Source of the DNA: Methanobacteriota archaeon
GTDB lineage: Archaea; JAADCQ01; Methanopyri; Methanopyrales; Methanopyraceae
Assembly (NCBI GenBank): GCA_027064425.1
Contig: JAMOPO010000015.1
Location: 1 to 64,000 of the forward strand
Direction: 5' to 3'
Length of the DNA stretch: 64,000 nucleotides
Of the stretch, positions 43,134 through 51,895 are shown piece by piece; position 1 is the stretch's first letter, and each line of letters begins with the position of its first letter. The notes under the pieces were generated by a model. The model was not told the DNA's origin. It searched no databases and saw only the letters and a program-made list of their open reading frames with translations. A program made the translations under genes and the position numbers.

Positions 43134-43135
<2 letters not shown>
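42980..43135 (+). ncRNA. Candidate structured non-coding RNA between the exported-protein gene and pyrB
   Basis: No convincing protein is encoded here. Consecutive hairpins: GGCCTGTG (42990-42997) with CACAGGCC (43044-43051), with CCGG/CCGG and GGGCC/GGCCC inside; CGACG-GCGG-CGTCG; GGGAGGT with ACCTCCC around an inner GGTGA-CGA-TCACC; and GGGGG-TACA-CCCCC followed shortly by a T5 run, like a terminator. A TATA-like box lies 20-29 nt upstream. It does not match the usual tRNA, C/D RNA or 5S patterns. Identity unknown. Confidence 0.45.
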
Positions 43136-44098
<963 letters not shown>

Positions 44099-44111
44099 GG
44101 GGGTCCGGCGG

Positions 44112-44573
44112 TTGGCCCTGAAGGTGAGGAGGATCGAGAACGGGACGGTGCTGGACCACCTGCCCCCGGGCACGGCCCCGCTGATTTTGGACATCCTGGA
44201 CGTGGACCTGGAGGAGACGACGGTGCTCATGGCCATCAACGTCGAGAGTTCCAAGATGGGGCGCAAGGACATCCTCAAGATCGAGGGCAAGTTCCTCGAG
44301 GAGGAAGAGGCGAACCGGGTGGCGCTGATCGCGCCCAACGCGACGGTGAACATCATCCGGGACTACTCCGTCGCGGAGAAGTTCAAGGTCAAGCCGCCGG
44401 AGCGTGTCGAGGGCGTCGTCAAGTGCCCGAACCCGAACTGCATCACCAACGACGAGCGGGAGCCGGTGGAGCCGGTCTTCATCCGGGAGTCCGAGGACCC
44501 GCTGGAGTACCGCTGCAAGTACTGCGAGCGGGTGATCCGGGCGGAGCAGCTCCGCGAGATCCTTCGGGGCTAG
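44112..44573 (+). CDS. pyrI: Aspartate carbamoyltransferase regulatory subunit
   Basis: A 153-residue regulatory chain. The N-terminal nucleotide-binding domain shows RRIENGTVLDHLPPGTA and LMAINVESSKMGRKDILKIE in parts; the zinc domain has CPNPNCITN and YRCKYCER, the four cysteines that join it to PyrB. The start is TTG 44112. Confidence 0.97.
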   Translation: MALKVRRIENGTVLDHLPPGTAPLILDILDVDLEETTVLMAINVESSKMGRKDILKIEGKFLEEEEANRVALIAPNATVNIIRDYSVAEKFKVKPPERVEGVVKCPNPNCITNDEREPVEPVFIRESEDPLEYRCKYCERVIRAEQLREILRG

Positions 44574-44593
44574 CCGCCGCCACCTCCCGCCAA

Positions 44594-44603
44594 CCTTTTA
44601 ATC
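44594..44603 (+). promoter_or_regulatory. TATA box for the LysR-type regulator
   Basis: CCTTTTAATC is about 54-63 nt before ATG 44657. It follows the pyrI stop by about 20 nt. Confidence 0.5.
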
Positions 44604-44656
44604 GGCGATAAAGGGGGTGCCGATACCCGGTATGGAGGAGACTGGTGGGTGATTGG

Positions 44657-45574
44657 ATGTCCGATCCCCGGTTCAGCTACTTCAAGACCTTCCTGGAGGT
44701 CGTGAAGCGCAAGAGCTTCTCCAAGGCCGCCGAAGCGCTCGGTATCACTCAGGGCACGGTCAGCAACCAGATCGAGACCCTTGAGCGGTTCTTCAACGCG
44801 AGGCTGTTCACCCGGACCCCCGAGGGCGTGGAGCTCACCGAGGAGGGTGAGGTGGCGCTCGAGGCGATCGAGAGTGCCGTCGAGGCGATCGAGCGGGCCC
44901 GGGACGAGATCTCCGCCATGTCCCGGGAGCCCTCCGGCAAGGTTCGGGTCTCCACGAGCACCGTCCCGGGCGGGTACCTGATTCCCGGCAACATCCGGGA
45001 GTTCCGGTCCAAGTACCCGAAGGTCGACGTCGTCATCCGGGTGTGCGACTCGCGCGAGGCCACGGAGCACGTGATGGAGGGTAAAGCCGACGTCGCGATC
45101 GTGGGAACGGACGCCTTCGTCCGCAAGAAGAGCCTCGAGGTCGTGCCCATCGCCTCCGAGGAGCTAGTTCTCATCGTACCGCCCGACCACAAGTTAGCGG
45201 ACAGGAACGTGGTGGAGATCGAGGAGGTCGTCGGAGAGGACTACGTGAACCGCGAGAAGGGCTCCGGCACGCGCGAGGAGGTGCTGAAGTACCTGCGCAA
45301 GCACGACCTGTCCTTCGACGACTTCAACGTGGTAGAGGAGATGGGGAGCACCGAGGCCGTGGTGACGGCGGTCGGGCAGGGGACGGGGATCAGCATCGTC
45401 TCGGAGCACGCGGCCAAGCGCGCCGAGTCCTCGGGGTTGGTGAAGGTGGTCCGCCTGGCCGACCGGCCCCGCCGGCTGTTCTACGCCATCAAGGCCGAGA
45501 ACCCGCTTCACCCCACGGCCACCGAGGTGTTCTGGGAGTTCCTGCTAGAGGAGGCCGAGCTCGAGTCACCGTGA
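44657..45574 (+). CDS. LysR-family transcriptional regulator
   Basis: A 305-residue regulator. The N-terminal winged helix is typical: FKTFLEVVKRKSFSKAAEAL, GITQGTVSNQIETLER, then FNARLFTRTPEGVELTEEG. The effector-binding half has periplasmic-binding-protein-like strands (KVRVSTSTVPGGYLIPG, ADVAIVGTDAF, GTGISIVSEHA). ATG 44657 is chosen; GTG 44645 and TTG 44654 are in frame upstream. LysR proteins are uncommon in archaea. The adjacent leftward operon (48592-45566) ends here convergently, so a target cannot be read from position. Inducer unknown. Confidence 0.92.
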   Translation: MSDPRFSYFKTFLEVVKRKSFSKAAEALGITQGTVSNQIETLERFFNARLFTRTPEGVELTEEGEVALEAIESAVEAIERARDEISAMSREPSGKVRVSTSTVPGGYLIPGNIREFRSKYPKVDVVIRVCDSREATEHVMEGKADVAIVGTDAFVRKKSLEVVPIASEELVLIVPPDHKLADRNVVEIEEVVGEDYVNREKGSGTREEVLKYLRKHDLSFDDFNVVEEMGSTEAVVTAVGQGTGISIVSEHAAKRAESSGLVKVVRLADRPRRLFYAIKAENPLHPTATEVFWEFLLEEAELESP

Positions 45575-46063
45575 CGCCAGCGCGTCCCGCAGCGCCCTCG
45601 CCCTAGCGGTTACCGCCTCCAGCGGGTCACTGAACCCGTGGGTGGGCAGCTTCCCACCCCTATAGTCGGGTCTCAGGACCCTTCCTTCCCCGACCCGCAC
45701 TCCGAGGTCCCAGCACAGCTCGCGCACCAGTCGATCCTCGGCGCGCACCGAGCCCCGGAGCGGCGCCACCTCCCTCCACGCGTCGAGCACCTCACGAAGG
45801 AACCTCTGGAGGTGACGCTCGTCGCCGCCGACCAGCACCCAGGCGCGCAGGCCCGTCTTGATGACCTCCGAGAAGGAGGCCGCCGAGGCGGGGATCACGT
45901 GCCGAGCCTCGCGGGGCGAGACGCGGTCGATCATCTCCCACGGAACCACGACCAGGTCCGCCTCGACGCTGTTCAGGGCCTCGGGTCTCGGCTCCACCCG
46001 CTCCGCCTCGATGCCGATCCGCTCCAGGATCCGGGCGTAGTAGGGCGTCGACGCTACTCGCAA
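45566..46063 (-). CDS. Unknown protein in a pterin/C1-linked operon
   Basis: A 165-residue protein that I do not recognise. It has an alpha-beta start (RVASTPYYARILERIGIEAE), a strand LVVVPWEMID, a second half with WVLVGGDERHLQRFLREVLD, and a single Cys in VRELCWDLGV. No signal peptide or metal motif. ATG 46063 overlaps the dihydropteroate-synthase-like gene by 10 nt, so it is translated from the same message. The context suggests a link to tetrahydromethanopterin or C1 metabolism, by inference only. Confidence 0.65.
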   Translation of the reverse strand: MRVASTPYYARILERIGIEAERVEPRPEALNSVEADLVVVPWEMIDRVSPREARHVIPASAASFSEVIKTGLRAWVLVGGDERHLQRFLREVLDAWREVAPLRGSVRAEDRLVRELCWDLGVRVGEGRVLRPDYRGGKLPTHGFSDPLEAVTARARALRDALASR

Positions 46064-47607
46064 CGCTCGGCCTCCCTGAGCCTGTTCAGGTCCTCGATCA
46101 GGGCGTCGTACCGCTCGGGGCTCTCGTCCTGCACGTACCGGCCACCGGACTTCAACCGCTCCTCCGCCTTCGCCAGCTCGTACCCCAGGTACACGGCGTG
46201 CTCGAGCCGCGAGACGAGCCCCAGCGAGACCATCGCCAGCCCGAGCTCCAGCCCGTCCTCGGACTCGAGCCTGAGGCCTTCCCGCTTCCCGCCCTGGACG
46301 TGCTCCGCGACGATCACCCCGCGCTCGTGGTCAACCTCGATGACCACGTTGCCCCGCGGGTCCCGATCGGGCGTCTTCGCGAACCTACTCGCCGACACCC
46401 CCGGCCGGGGCCGGGTGGCGTCGGTGCGCTTGTCCTTGAACACGAGGAGGTCGACGCCGAGGTCCTTCGGGTACCCGCCCGCCCGGTGCGCGTAGTAACA
46501 CATGCGGCTCGCCACGGCCAGCTCCAGCGTGCTCATGGCCGTTTTCCCGCTGGCCTCGGGCGTGAAAATGATCGAAGCTTCCAGCTCCACGGCCAGCTGC
46601 GCGCACAGGGCGGACGCCCCGACCGAGTCCGCATCGATCAGCTCGATCACGTTCCCCGCCCCGAAGAAGAGCGGGGCGTCCGGGAACCTCCGCGCGACCT
46701 TCCACGCCCGCCGGATGGAGTCGATCACGCCGCCGGGAGGGTCGAGCAGCGGGTCCAGGATGTAGTCCACATCCAGCCGCTCGCACTCCTCCACCAACTC
46801 CCCCAGCTCTCGTACCGCGGCCCCGATCCGGCGCGACTCGGGGACTAGGACGACCGGAACCTCGTAGTCTGCGGCCAGGCTGATCGGTTCCCTCAGGTTG
46901 GGACTCGCGCTGAGCACCAGCTGAGCACCGGCCTCCAACCCGGCCTCGATCAGGCGCGCGTCACCGGTGTCCACGCTGACGGCCGCCTCGCTCCCAACCC
47001 GGTCCAGCGTCTCCCTCACGACCTCTTCCACGTGGCTCGGGGAGGACTCATGAAAGCCCAGGTCCACGATCTCCGCCCCGTGCCGGACCCGCCTCTCCGC
47101 CTCCCGGGCCGCCTCGGACGGGCCCAAGTTATCGGCGAAGATCTCGGAGAGCACCCGGGGCCGGCACCCGCGGGCGACGCCGATCGGCCCAACCTCAATC
47201 CACCTCTCCTCCGGGATCTCTCGCTCCAGTTCCCGCAGCTTCTTACCCAGCTCCTCCACCAGCTCCTCCTTGAGCAGCTCGCACGCGGGCGTGTCCTTGG
47301 AGGGCTCGAACCCCTCCTCCATCTTCCTCAGAACCAGCGGTAGGTCTCGCGCGTCCCTGGAGCTCAGTCGGAAGTCCGCGCCGAGCTCTTCGTCGAGCCG
47401 TCGGACGTCTCCTCGGAACAGCCCGGGCAGGAGGACGTAGTCGTACTCGGAGAGGTCCTCACCCCGGAGATGCCGAATCACGAAGCTGGTAGTCATGAGG
47501 GCGGCCACGTCGATGGGGAGGACCTTTACCTCGGCCCAGTCAAACTCGGACGCGGCCTCCCGGACCAGCCTCGCCGCCCTTCTGCCCGTCAGGAGGAGGA
47601 CCCTCAT
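46054..47607 (-). CDS. Dihydropteroate synthase-like protein (archaeal)
   Basis: A 517-residue archaeal protein. An N-terminal Rossmann-like domain (RVLLLTGRRAARLVREAASEF, YVLLPGLFRGDV) precedes a DHPS-like TIM barrel from about residue 145: GPIGVARGCRPRVLSEIFADN in parts, GAEIVDLGFHESSPSHVEEV in parts, AVSVDTGD, LVLSASPN, and DYILDPLLDPPGG. The C-terminal part (SRMCYYAHRAGGYPKDLGVDLLVFKDKR in parts) is family specific. Archaeal members are suspected of acting in methanopterin synthesis, but this is not proven. ATG 47607 overlaps the upstream stop (ATGA). Confidence 0.82.
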   Translation of the reverse strand: MRVLLLTGRRAARLVREAASEFDWAEVKVLPIDVAALMTTSFVIRHLRGEDLSEYDYVLLPGLFRGDVRRLDEELGADFRLSSRDARDLPLVLRKMEEGFEPSKDTPACELLKEELVEELGKKLRELEREIPEERWIEVGPIGVARGCRPRVLSEIFADNLGPSEAAREAERRVRHGAEIVDLGFHESSPSHVEEVVRETLDRVGSEAAVSVDTGDARLIEAGLEAGAQLVLSASPNLREPISLAADYEVPVVLVPESRRIGAAVRELGELVEECERLDVDYILDPLLDPPGGVIDSIRRAWKVARRFPDAPLFFGAGNVIELIDADSVGASALCAQLAVELEASIIFTPEASGKTAMSTLELAVASRMCYYAHRAGGYPKDLGVDLLVFKDKRTDATRPRPGVSASRFAKTPDRDPRGNVVIEVDHERGVIVAEHVQGGKREGLRLESEDGLELGLAMVSLGLVSRLEHAVYLGYELAKAEERLKSGGRYVQDESPERYDALIEDLNRLREAERCE

Positions 47608-48326
47608 CGGAGGTCCCCGAGGGCCCTCGGGATCTCGTTGGGGTGGCGCAGGACGCGGACGCCCTCCATCCGCTTGAGCCGGTCGAGGTTCCGCGCGTCC
47701 ACCTCCCGGATCCTCATCTCGTAGGTCGTTCCTCCCTTGATGGCGTCCTCCGGGCAGGTCTCCTCGCACGTACCGCAGCCTTCGCACTTAATCAGCCGGA
47801 TGAAGGCGCGCCCGTCCACGAGCTCGATCGCGTCGTTGGGGCACGCGTCGACGCACCGGCCGCACCCGGTGCACCGGCCCCGGTCGACCATGTACGGGGT
47901 GACGGTCTCGATCGTCTCCCCGGGCTCGCCGTAGTCGCAGGGGACGATCAGGACCGGCACCCCACCCTTGCCGGCCTGGGCGACGGCGTTCGTGACCAGG
48001 GTGTCCGCGATCCCGTGGACGATCTTGGCCACGGTGTTCGAGGTCGTGGGCGACACGATCAGGGCGTCGTACTTGCCCATCGCGAACCGGCCGACGATCG
48101 GGCAGCTGGCTCCCTCCTCCCGCTGAGTGAAGACCTCCCGGTAGTGCCCGCCCGGGCAGATCTCCTTGAGGTCGCGCCAGAGTCCGAACATTCGGACGAC
48201 TTCCTCGCCGGCCTCGCTGAGGAACGCGCTGACGCGGTGCTCCTCGGAGAGCTCACGCATGACCTTGAACGTCTCAACCAGGAGGTGAGCCGCCCCGGTA
48301 ATGGCCCAGCCGAGGCGGAGGCCCAA
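47604..48326 (-). CDS. Flavoprotein fused to a 2x[4Fe-4S] ferredoxin domain (DmrB/archaeoflavoprotein-like)
   Basis: A 240-residue protein. The N-terminal flavoprotein fold is like UbiX/dihydromethanopterin reductase: WAITGAAHLLVETFKVM, then PIVGRFAMGKYDALIVSPTTSNTVAKI in parts, with NAVAQAGKGGVPVLIVP. Residues about 155-205 have two clusters, CTGCGRCVDACPNDAI and CEGCGTCEETCPEDAI. Such proteins shuttle electrons to pterins or other cofactors. I chose TTG 48326. Its stop overlaps the DHPS-like gene by 4 nt. Confidence 0.85.
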   Translation of the reverse strand: MGLRLGWAITGAAHLLVETFKVMRELSEEHRVSAFLSEAGEEVVRMFGLWRDLKEICPGGHYREVFTQREEGASCPIVGRFAMGKYDALIVSPTTSNTVAKIVHGIADTLVTNAVAQAGKGGVPVLIVPCDYGEPGETIETVTPYMVDRGRCTGCGRCVDACPNDAIELVDGRAFIRLIKCEGCGTCEETCPEDAIKGGTTYEMRIREVDARNLDRLKRMEGVRVLRHPNEIPRALGDLR

Positions 48327-48342
48327 CCCCGCCCACCCGGAC

Positions 48343-48348
48343 AAAAAA
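48343..48348 (-). terminator. Poly-T terminator candidate after the MtrF-like gene
   Basis: On the minus strand TTTTTT begins 5 nt after the stop codon of the MtrF-like gene and ends about 17 nt before the TTG of the flavoprotein gene. Confidence 0.45.
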
Positions 48349-48352
48349 CGGG

Positions 48353-48592
48353 TTAGAAGGCCAGGAGGAGCAGCGGAATCAGCAGCACGCAGGCGAAGAT
48401 CGCGCCGCACACCATCCCCCAGAACCTGTTCACGTTGAGCCCGAAGAACAGCCGGGCGTCTCGGCCGAAGAACTGGGACGCGTCGCGAACCTCGTTCACG
48501 AAGTGCTCGACGCGGTCGGTGTCCGCCATCGCGGGCGCTCCGATCACGACCTCCTTCAGCTCAGACTCGCCCTCCTCGGCCAAGGGCTTCAC
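48353..48592 (-). CDS. MtrF-like small membrane protein
   Basis: A 79-residue peptide with one C-terminal membrane helix (MVCGAIFACVLLIPLLLLAF). The preceding segment VNEVRDASQFFGRDARLFFGLNVNRFWG resembles the MtrF / MtrA-tail pattern (GRDGRLFAGL) of the sodium-pumping methyl-H4MPT:coenzyme M methyltransferase. The rest of the mtr operon is not here, so it may be a stray paralogue. GTG 48592 gives the longest form; ATG 48529 (MADTDRVEHF) is possible. A T6 run follows its stop. Confidence 0.6.
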   Translation of the reverse strand: MKPLAEEGESELKEVVIGAPAMADTDRVEHFVNEVRDASQFFGRDARLFFGLNVNRFWGMVCGAIFACVLLIPLLLLAF

Positions 48593-48635
48593 CCCCGCAA
48601 GCTAAATCCGGGGACGCTTTTCAACGTTGCGACCG

Positions 48636-48697
48636 CGGGCGATGAGGAGGTGGGCCCGACGTGAGCTGATGACGATGGCTGGCGTTCCCCGAGCCCT
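48636..48697 (+). ncRNA. Box C/D guide RNA candidate 5
   Basis: C box GCGATGA (48639-48645), 10-nt guide GGAGGTGGGC, D' CCGA (48656-48659), 6-nt spacer, C' CTGATGA (48666-48672), 16-nt guide CGATGGCTGGCGTTCC, D CCGA (48689-48692). GGGC (48637-48640) pairs perfectly with GCCC (48693-48696), closing a kink-turn-like end. It fills the spacer between two minus-strand genes. Targets were not checked. Confidence 0.62.
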
Positions 48698-49105
48698 CTA
48701 CACCTCCAGCACGCCGCCGGGAAGCACTCGCACGGTGTCCCCGGTGCTCAGCTCCTCGATCGGGTTCCGGTCGGGCCGGTGCAGCAGGGGCACCCGTCCC
48801 AGCACGCACCCCACTATGAGTATCGGCTCGGCCTCCAGGACGACGATCGCCGCCGGCGCCTTACCGCGCTCCGCCAGCTCCATGATCACGTACGACCCCA
48901 CCGTCGACCCGCGGCCCCCGGGCAGCACGAGAACTCTCCCGGTCACCCGCTCCCCGTGCAGCTCGTGCGTCGGGTCCACCACCCGGCCCGTCTCCGGGTC
49001 AACCCCGCCCAGGAACGACAGGCGCTGGTTTGAGACCAGGGCCTCCGCCTCAACCTCTTCCTCGACGTCTACCACCGGCTCGCACTCGATGCGCAAGGCC
49101 TTCAC
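48698..49105 (-). CDS. Aconitase X swivel-domain protein (AcnX small subunit, DUF126)
   Basis: A 135-residue protein. In archaea the AcnX small subunit pairs with a large subunit as phosphomevalonate dehydratase in the modified mevalonate pathway. Seen: SFLGGVDPETGRVVDPTHEL, VLVLPGGRGSTVGSYVIMEL with the conserved Ser in GRGST, and AEPILIVGCVLGRVPLL. GTG 49105 is chosen; TTG 49096 is an alternative. Its 5' end overlaps the 5' end of the divergent radical SAM gene by 17 nt. The large subunit is not in the window. Confidence 0.88.
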   Translation of the reverse strand: MKALRIECEPVVDVEEEVEAEALVSNQRLSFLGGVDPETGRVVDPTHELHGERVTGRVLVLPGGRGSTVGSYVIMELAERGKAPAAIVVLEAEPILIVGCVLGRVPLLHRPDRNPIEELSTGDTVRVLPGGVLEV

Positions 49106-50237
49106 CCCTCGGGGGAGGTTCGTCATCCCGTACGAGATCGACGAGCGCGGAGTGGCGCACGAGATCGACGAGCTGGACCTGGACATGATCAAGGAGCCGG
49201 AGAACCTCGCCGTCATCCCACCGTCCGAGCGCGCCGGCCCCTGCGGCAACGCGTGCGTCTTCTGCTACATCCCCCAGAATCCCCCTGAGGTGCGCAAGGA
49301 GCGCGGGGGCAAGGTCGGGACGACCCGGCACGACACGCTCAACGACCCGGAGCTGGAGCGCCGGATCGAGGCCGCGCGGGATCGGTATCCCGATCTCCGG
49401 CTCCGGATCGTGGACACGGCCGGGAACGTCGGGCTGGACGAGGAGCGGATCGAGTCGCTCGCGGCCGCCGGCCTGGACGAGCTCCAGCTGTCCCTGCACA
49501 CGACGAACCCTGAGACGCGGGCCCGGCTGATGCGGAACCCGGAGGCGGGTCGGGTGATCGAGCTCCTGCCCAGGTTCGAGGAGGTGGGCATCGACCTGAT
49601 CGCGGACCTGGTGCTGACCCCGGGATATAACCTCCGGGAGTTCCCAGAGACCTGCCGCAGGCTGGAGGAGGTGGGGGCCAAGCAGGTTCGGGTGTTCCCC
49701 GTGGGCGGCACCCGGCTCGCCCGGGGCTTCCGGTTCCCGACGGAGGAGGAGCTTCGATGGATGTGGGAGACCGCCAGGGAGCTGGACCGGGAGCTGGACC
49801 TGGAGGTGGTGCCCGCGCCCACGATCCGAGCGCTCTTGGGCGAGCCGGCCTGCGAGCCTCCGAGGCTGCCCGAGCCGGACTTCGAGACCTACCTGGTGGT
49901 GGGAGAGCTGGCGGCCCCCATCTTCGAGCCGGCGGTTCGGGACCTGGAGAACGTGGAGCTCGTGGTAGTTGAGAACCGGGTGTTCGGGGGCGTGATCGGC
50001 GCCTCCAGCCTGCTGACCGCTAAGGACGTGCTCCGCGAGGTGAAGAGGGTGGAGCCTCGAAGCGACTGCCCGCTGCTGATCCTGCCCGACGCTATGTTCG
50101 GACCGGATGGGAAAACCTTGGACGGCGTCTCCCGGGAGGAGCTCGTCGGCCGGCTCGCGGCGCTGGGCTTCACCGTGGTCACCTGCCGAACGCCCGAGGA
50201 GGTGGCGGAAGTCCTAGCAGCTCCCGCCCCGTGGTAG
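49089..50237 (+). CDS. Radical SAM protein, DUF512-like
   Basis: A 382-residue protein with cluster motif CGNACVFC near residue 53 (GPCGNACVFCYIPQNPPEVR in parts). The barrel has LRIVDTAGN, ELQLSLHTTNPETRARLMRNPEAG in parts, LIADLVLTPGYN and RVFPVGGTRLARG; the C-terminal LILPDAMFGPDGKTLDG is like the DUF512 tail of radical SAM proteins that start with a PDZ-like domain, which is missing here. Function unknown. ATG 49089 is the first usable start and overlaps the divergent AcnX gene. Confidence 0.75.
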   Translation: MRKAFTPRGRFVIPYEIDERGVAHEIDELDLDMIKEPENLAVIPPSERAGPCGNACVFCYIPQNPPEVRKERGGKVGTTRHDTLNDPELERRIEAARDRYPDLRLRIVDTAGNVGLDEERIESLAAAGLDELQLSLHTTNPETRARLMRNPEAGRVIELLPRFEEVGIDLIADLVLTPGYNLREFPETCRRLEEVGAKQVRVFPVGGTRLARGFRFPTEEELRWMWETARELDRELDLEVVPAPTIRALLGEPACEPPRLPEPDFETYLVVGELAAPIFEPAVRDLENVELVVVENRVFGGVIGASSLLTAKDVLREVKRVEPRSDCPLLILPDAMFGPDGKTLDGVSREELVGRLAALGFTVVTCRTPEEVAEVLAAPAPW

Positions 50238-50252
50238 CGGGGTGCGAGGGGT

Positions 50253-51194
50253 ATGTCCGAGCCCCGGGTGGGGGTCCTCTCGGGAGGCACGGGAACACCC
50301 AAGCTGCTGCGCGGGCTTCGGGAGCTGGACGCGAACTTCTTCGTGATCGTAAACACCGGCGAGGACCGCGAGGTGCTGGGCCTTTACGTCTCGCCGGACG
50401 TGGACACGGTGCTGTACACCCTGGCCGGGATCATCAACGATGAGACCTGGTACGGGGTTCGCGGCGACACCTTCCGGGGGCACGAGTTCCTGGAAGAGGA
50501 GCTGGATGTGGACGAGTTGCTCAGGATCGGGGACGTGGACCGAGCGTTCAAGCAGTACCGCACGTACCTCATGGAGCGTAAGGGGATGAGCCTCTCGGAG
50601 GCCGTCGATGAGCTCCGTCGCCGCCTCGGGATCAAGTGGAAGGTTTACCCCATGACCGACGACCGCGTCGTTACGATCATCGTGACGGACGAGGGCGAGA
50701 TGCACTTCCACGAGTTCTGGGTGGAGAAGAGGGGCCAGCCGGCCGTCAAGGACGTCAGGTACGAGGGGGCGGAAGAGGCGTCGGCACCCCCAAAGGCCGT
50801 GGACGACCTGCTGCGGGCGGACGTCGTGCTCATCGGGCCCAGCAACCCCGTGACCAGCATCGGCCCCATCCTCTCCGTCTCGGACATCCGGCACGCCGTC
50901 CGGGAGAAGCCCGTCGTGCTCGTCTCGCCCTTCATCGGTAACGAGCCCGTCAGCGGCCCCGCCGGGAAGCTGATGCGGGCGGTGGGGTTCGAGCCCAACG
51001 TGCGAGGGCTGGTCGAGTACTACCGGGGGTGGGGCATAGATCCCGACGTGCTGATCATGGACGAGCGGGACGACGTCGAGCCGCCCGGAGACGTGGAGGT
51101 GGTGCGCACGGACACGATTATGAAAACGGAGGAGGACTCGATCCGGCTGGCCAAGGAGGTGATGAGCGTCCTCCGGGAGGTTGCGGGATCTTGA
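50253..51194 (+). CDS. cofD: 2-phospho-L-lactate transferase (coenzyme F420 biosynthesis)
   Basis: A 313-residue enzyme that joins a lactyl phosphate unit to the deazaflavin Fo, giving F420-0. Family hallmarks: VGVLSGGTGTPKLLRGL at the N-terminus, VNTGEDREVLGLYVSPDVDT in parts, LYTLAGIIND, MTDDRVVTIIVTDEG, and LIGPSNPVTSIGPIL. F420 is the main hydride carrier in hydrogenotrophic methanogenesis. ATG 50253 with GTGCGAGGGG upstream. Its stop overlaps the nitroreductase-like TTG. Confidence 0.97.
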   Translation: MSEPRVGVLSGGTGTPKLLRGLRELDANFFVIVNTGEDREVLGLYVSPDVDTVLYTLAGIINDETWYGVRGDTFRGHEFLEEELDVDELLRIGDVDRAFKQYRTYLMERKGMSLSEAVDELRRRLGIKWKVYPMTDDRVVTIIVTDEGEMHFHEFWVEKRGQPAVKDVRYEGAEEASAPPKAVDDLLRADVVLIGPSNPVTSIGPILSVSDIRHAVREKPVVLVSPFIGNEPVSGPAGKLMRAVGFEPNVRGLVEYYRGWGIDPDVLIMDERDDVEPPGDVEVVRTDTIMKTEEDSIRLAKEVMSVLREVAGS

Positions 51195-51895
51195 GGACGG
51201 CATGGATGATAACGCTCGCCGCCCTAGCCCTCGCGGCCGCCGCGCTCGGGGTCGGGTGGTACATGCTCTCGAGTCCGGGGGAGCCCGAGGTGCCGGTCAA
51301 GGCCAAGATCGAGCTCCCCAAGCCGATGAGACTGGAGATGCCGCTCACCGAGGCACTCGAGAAGCGCCGCTCCATTCGGAAGTACAAGCAGGAGCCCATC
51401 ACACTCCGCGAGCTCTCGACCGTGCTGTGGGCGGCCCAGGGTATCACGGACCCGCGAGGCTTCCGGACGGCCCCCAGCGCCGGCGCGCTGTATCCGCTCA
51501 GGATCTTCGTCGTGGTCAAGAACGTGAAGGGCCTCGAGCCGGGCATCTACGTGTACGATCCCAAGTCCAACACGCTGGGCTTGGTCAAGCGCGGCGACTT
51601 CCACCTGCAGCTGCAGCGGGCGTGCCTGGACCAGGAGTGGGTTGGGCAGGCGGCCGTGAACATCGTCATCGTCGGCTACGAGCGCGTCCTGCGGCCCCGG
51701 TACGGCGACCGATCCTTCCGGTACATGGCGCTGGAGGCCGGCCACGTCGGTCAGAACATCTACCTGGCCTGCACGGCGATGGGTCTGGGCACCGTGGCCA
51801 TCGGCGCCTTCCACGACGATCAGGTGAAGAGGATACTCGGGGTTAAGGAAAAGGACGCGGTCCCGCTCTACGTGTTCCCGATCGGGCGCAGGTGA
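51191..51895 (+). CDS. SagB-type nitroreductase with N-terminal membrane anchor
   Basis: A 234-residue flavoprotein-like protein. Residues 5-27 form one membrane helix (ITLAALALAAAALGVGWYML), then the nitroreductase domain: LEKRRSIRKYKQEPITLREL in parts, RTAPSAGALYPLRIFVVV, LEAGHVGQNIYLACTAMGLGT in parts, and ILGVKEKDAVPLYVFPIG. The SAGALYP form is typical of SagB-like members. Substrate unknown; it would face outward if the helix is an anchor. TTG 51191 overlaps the cofD stop, so F420 chemistry is a possible but unproven link. Confidence 0.85.
   Translation: MRTAWMITLAALALAAAALGVGWYMLSSPGEPEVPVKAKIELPKPMRLEMPLTEALEKRRSIRKYKQEPITLRELSTVLWAAQGITDPRGFRTAPSAGALYPLRIFVVVKNVKGLEPGIYVYDPKSNTLGLVKRGDFHLQLQRACLDQEWVGQAAVNIVIVGYERVLRPRYGDRSFRYMALEAGHVGQNIYLACTAMGLGTVAIGAFHDDQVKRILGVKEKDAVPLYVFPIGRR

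Noticed and set aside
50663-50685. A GTTACGA-TCA-TCGTGAC near-match to the 17-bp palindrome
   Set aside because: It lies inside the cofD coding sequence with one mismatch and no promoter nearby; likely chance.
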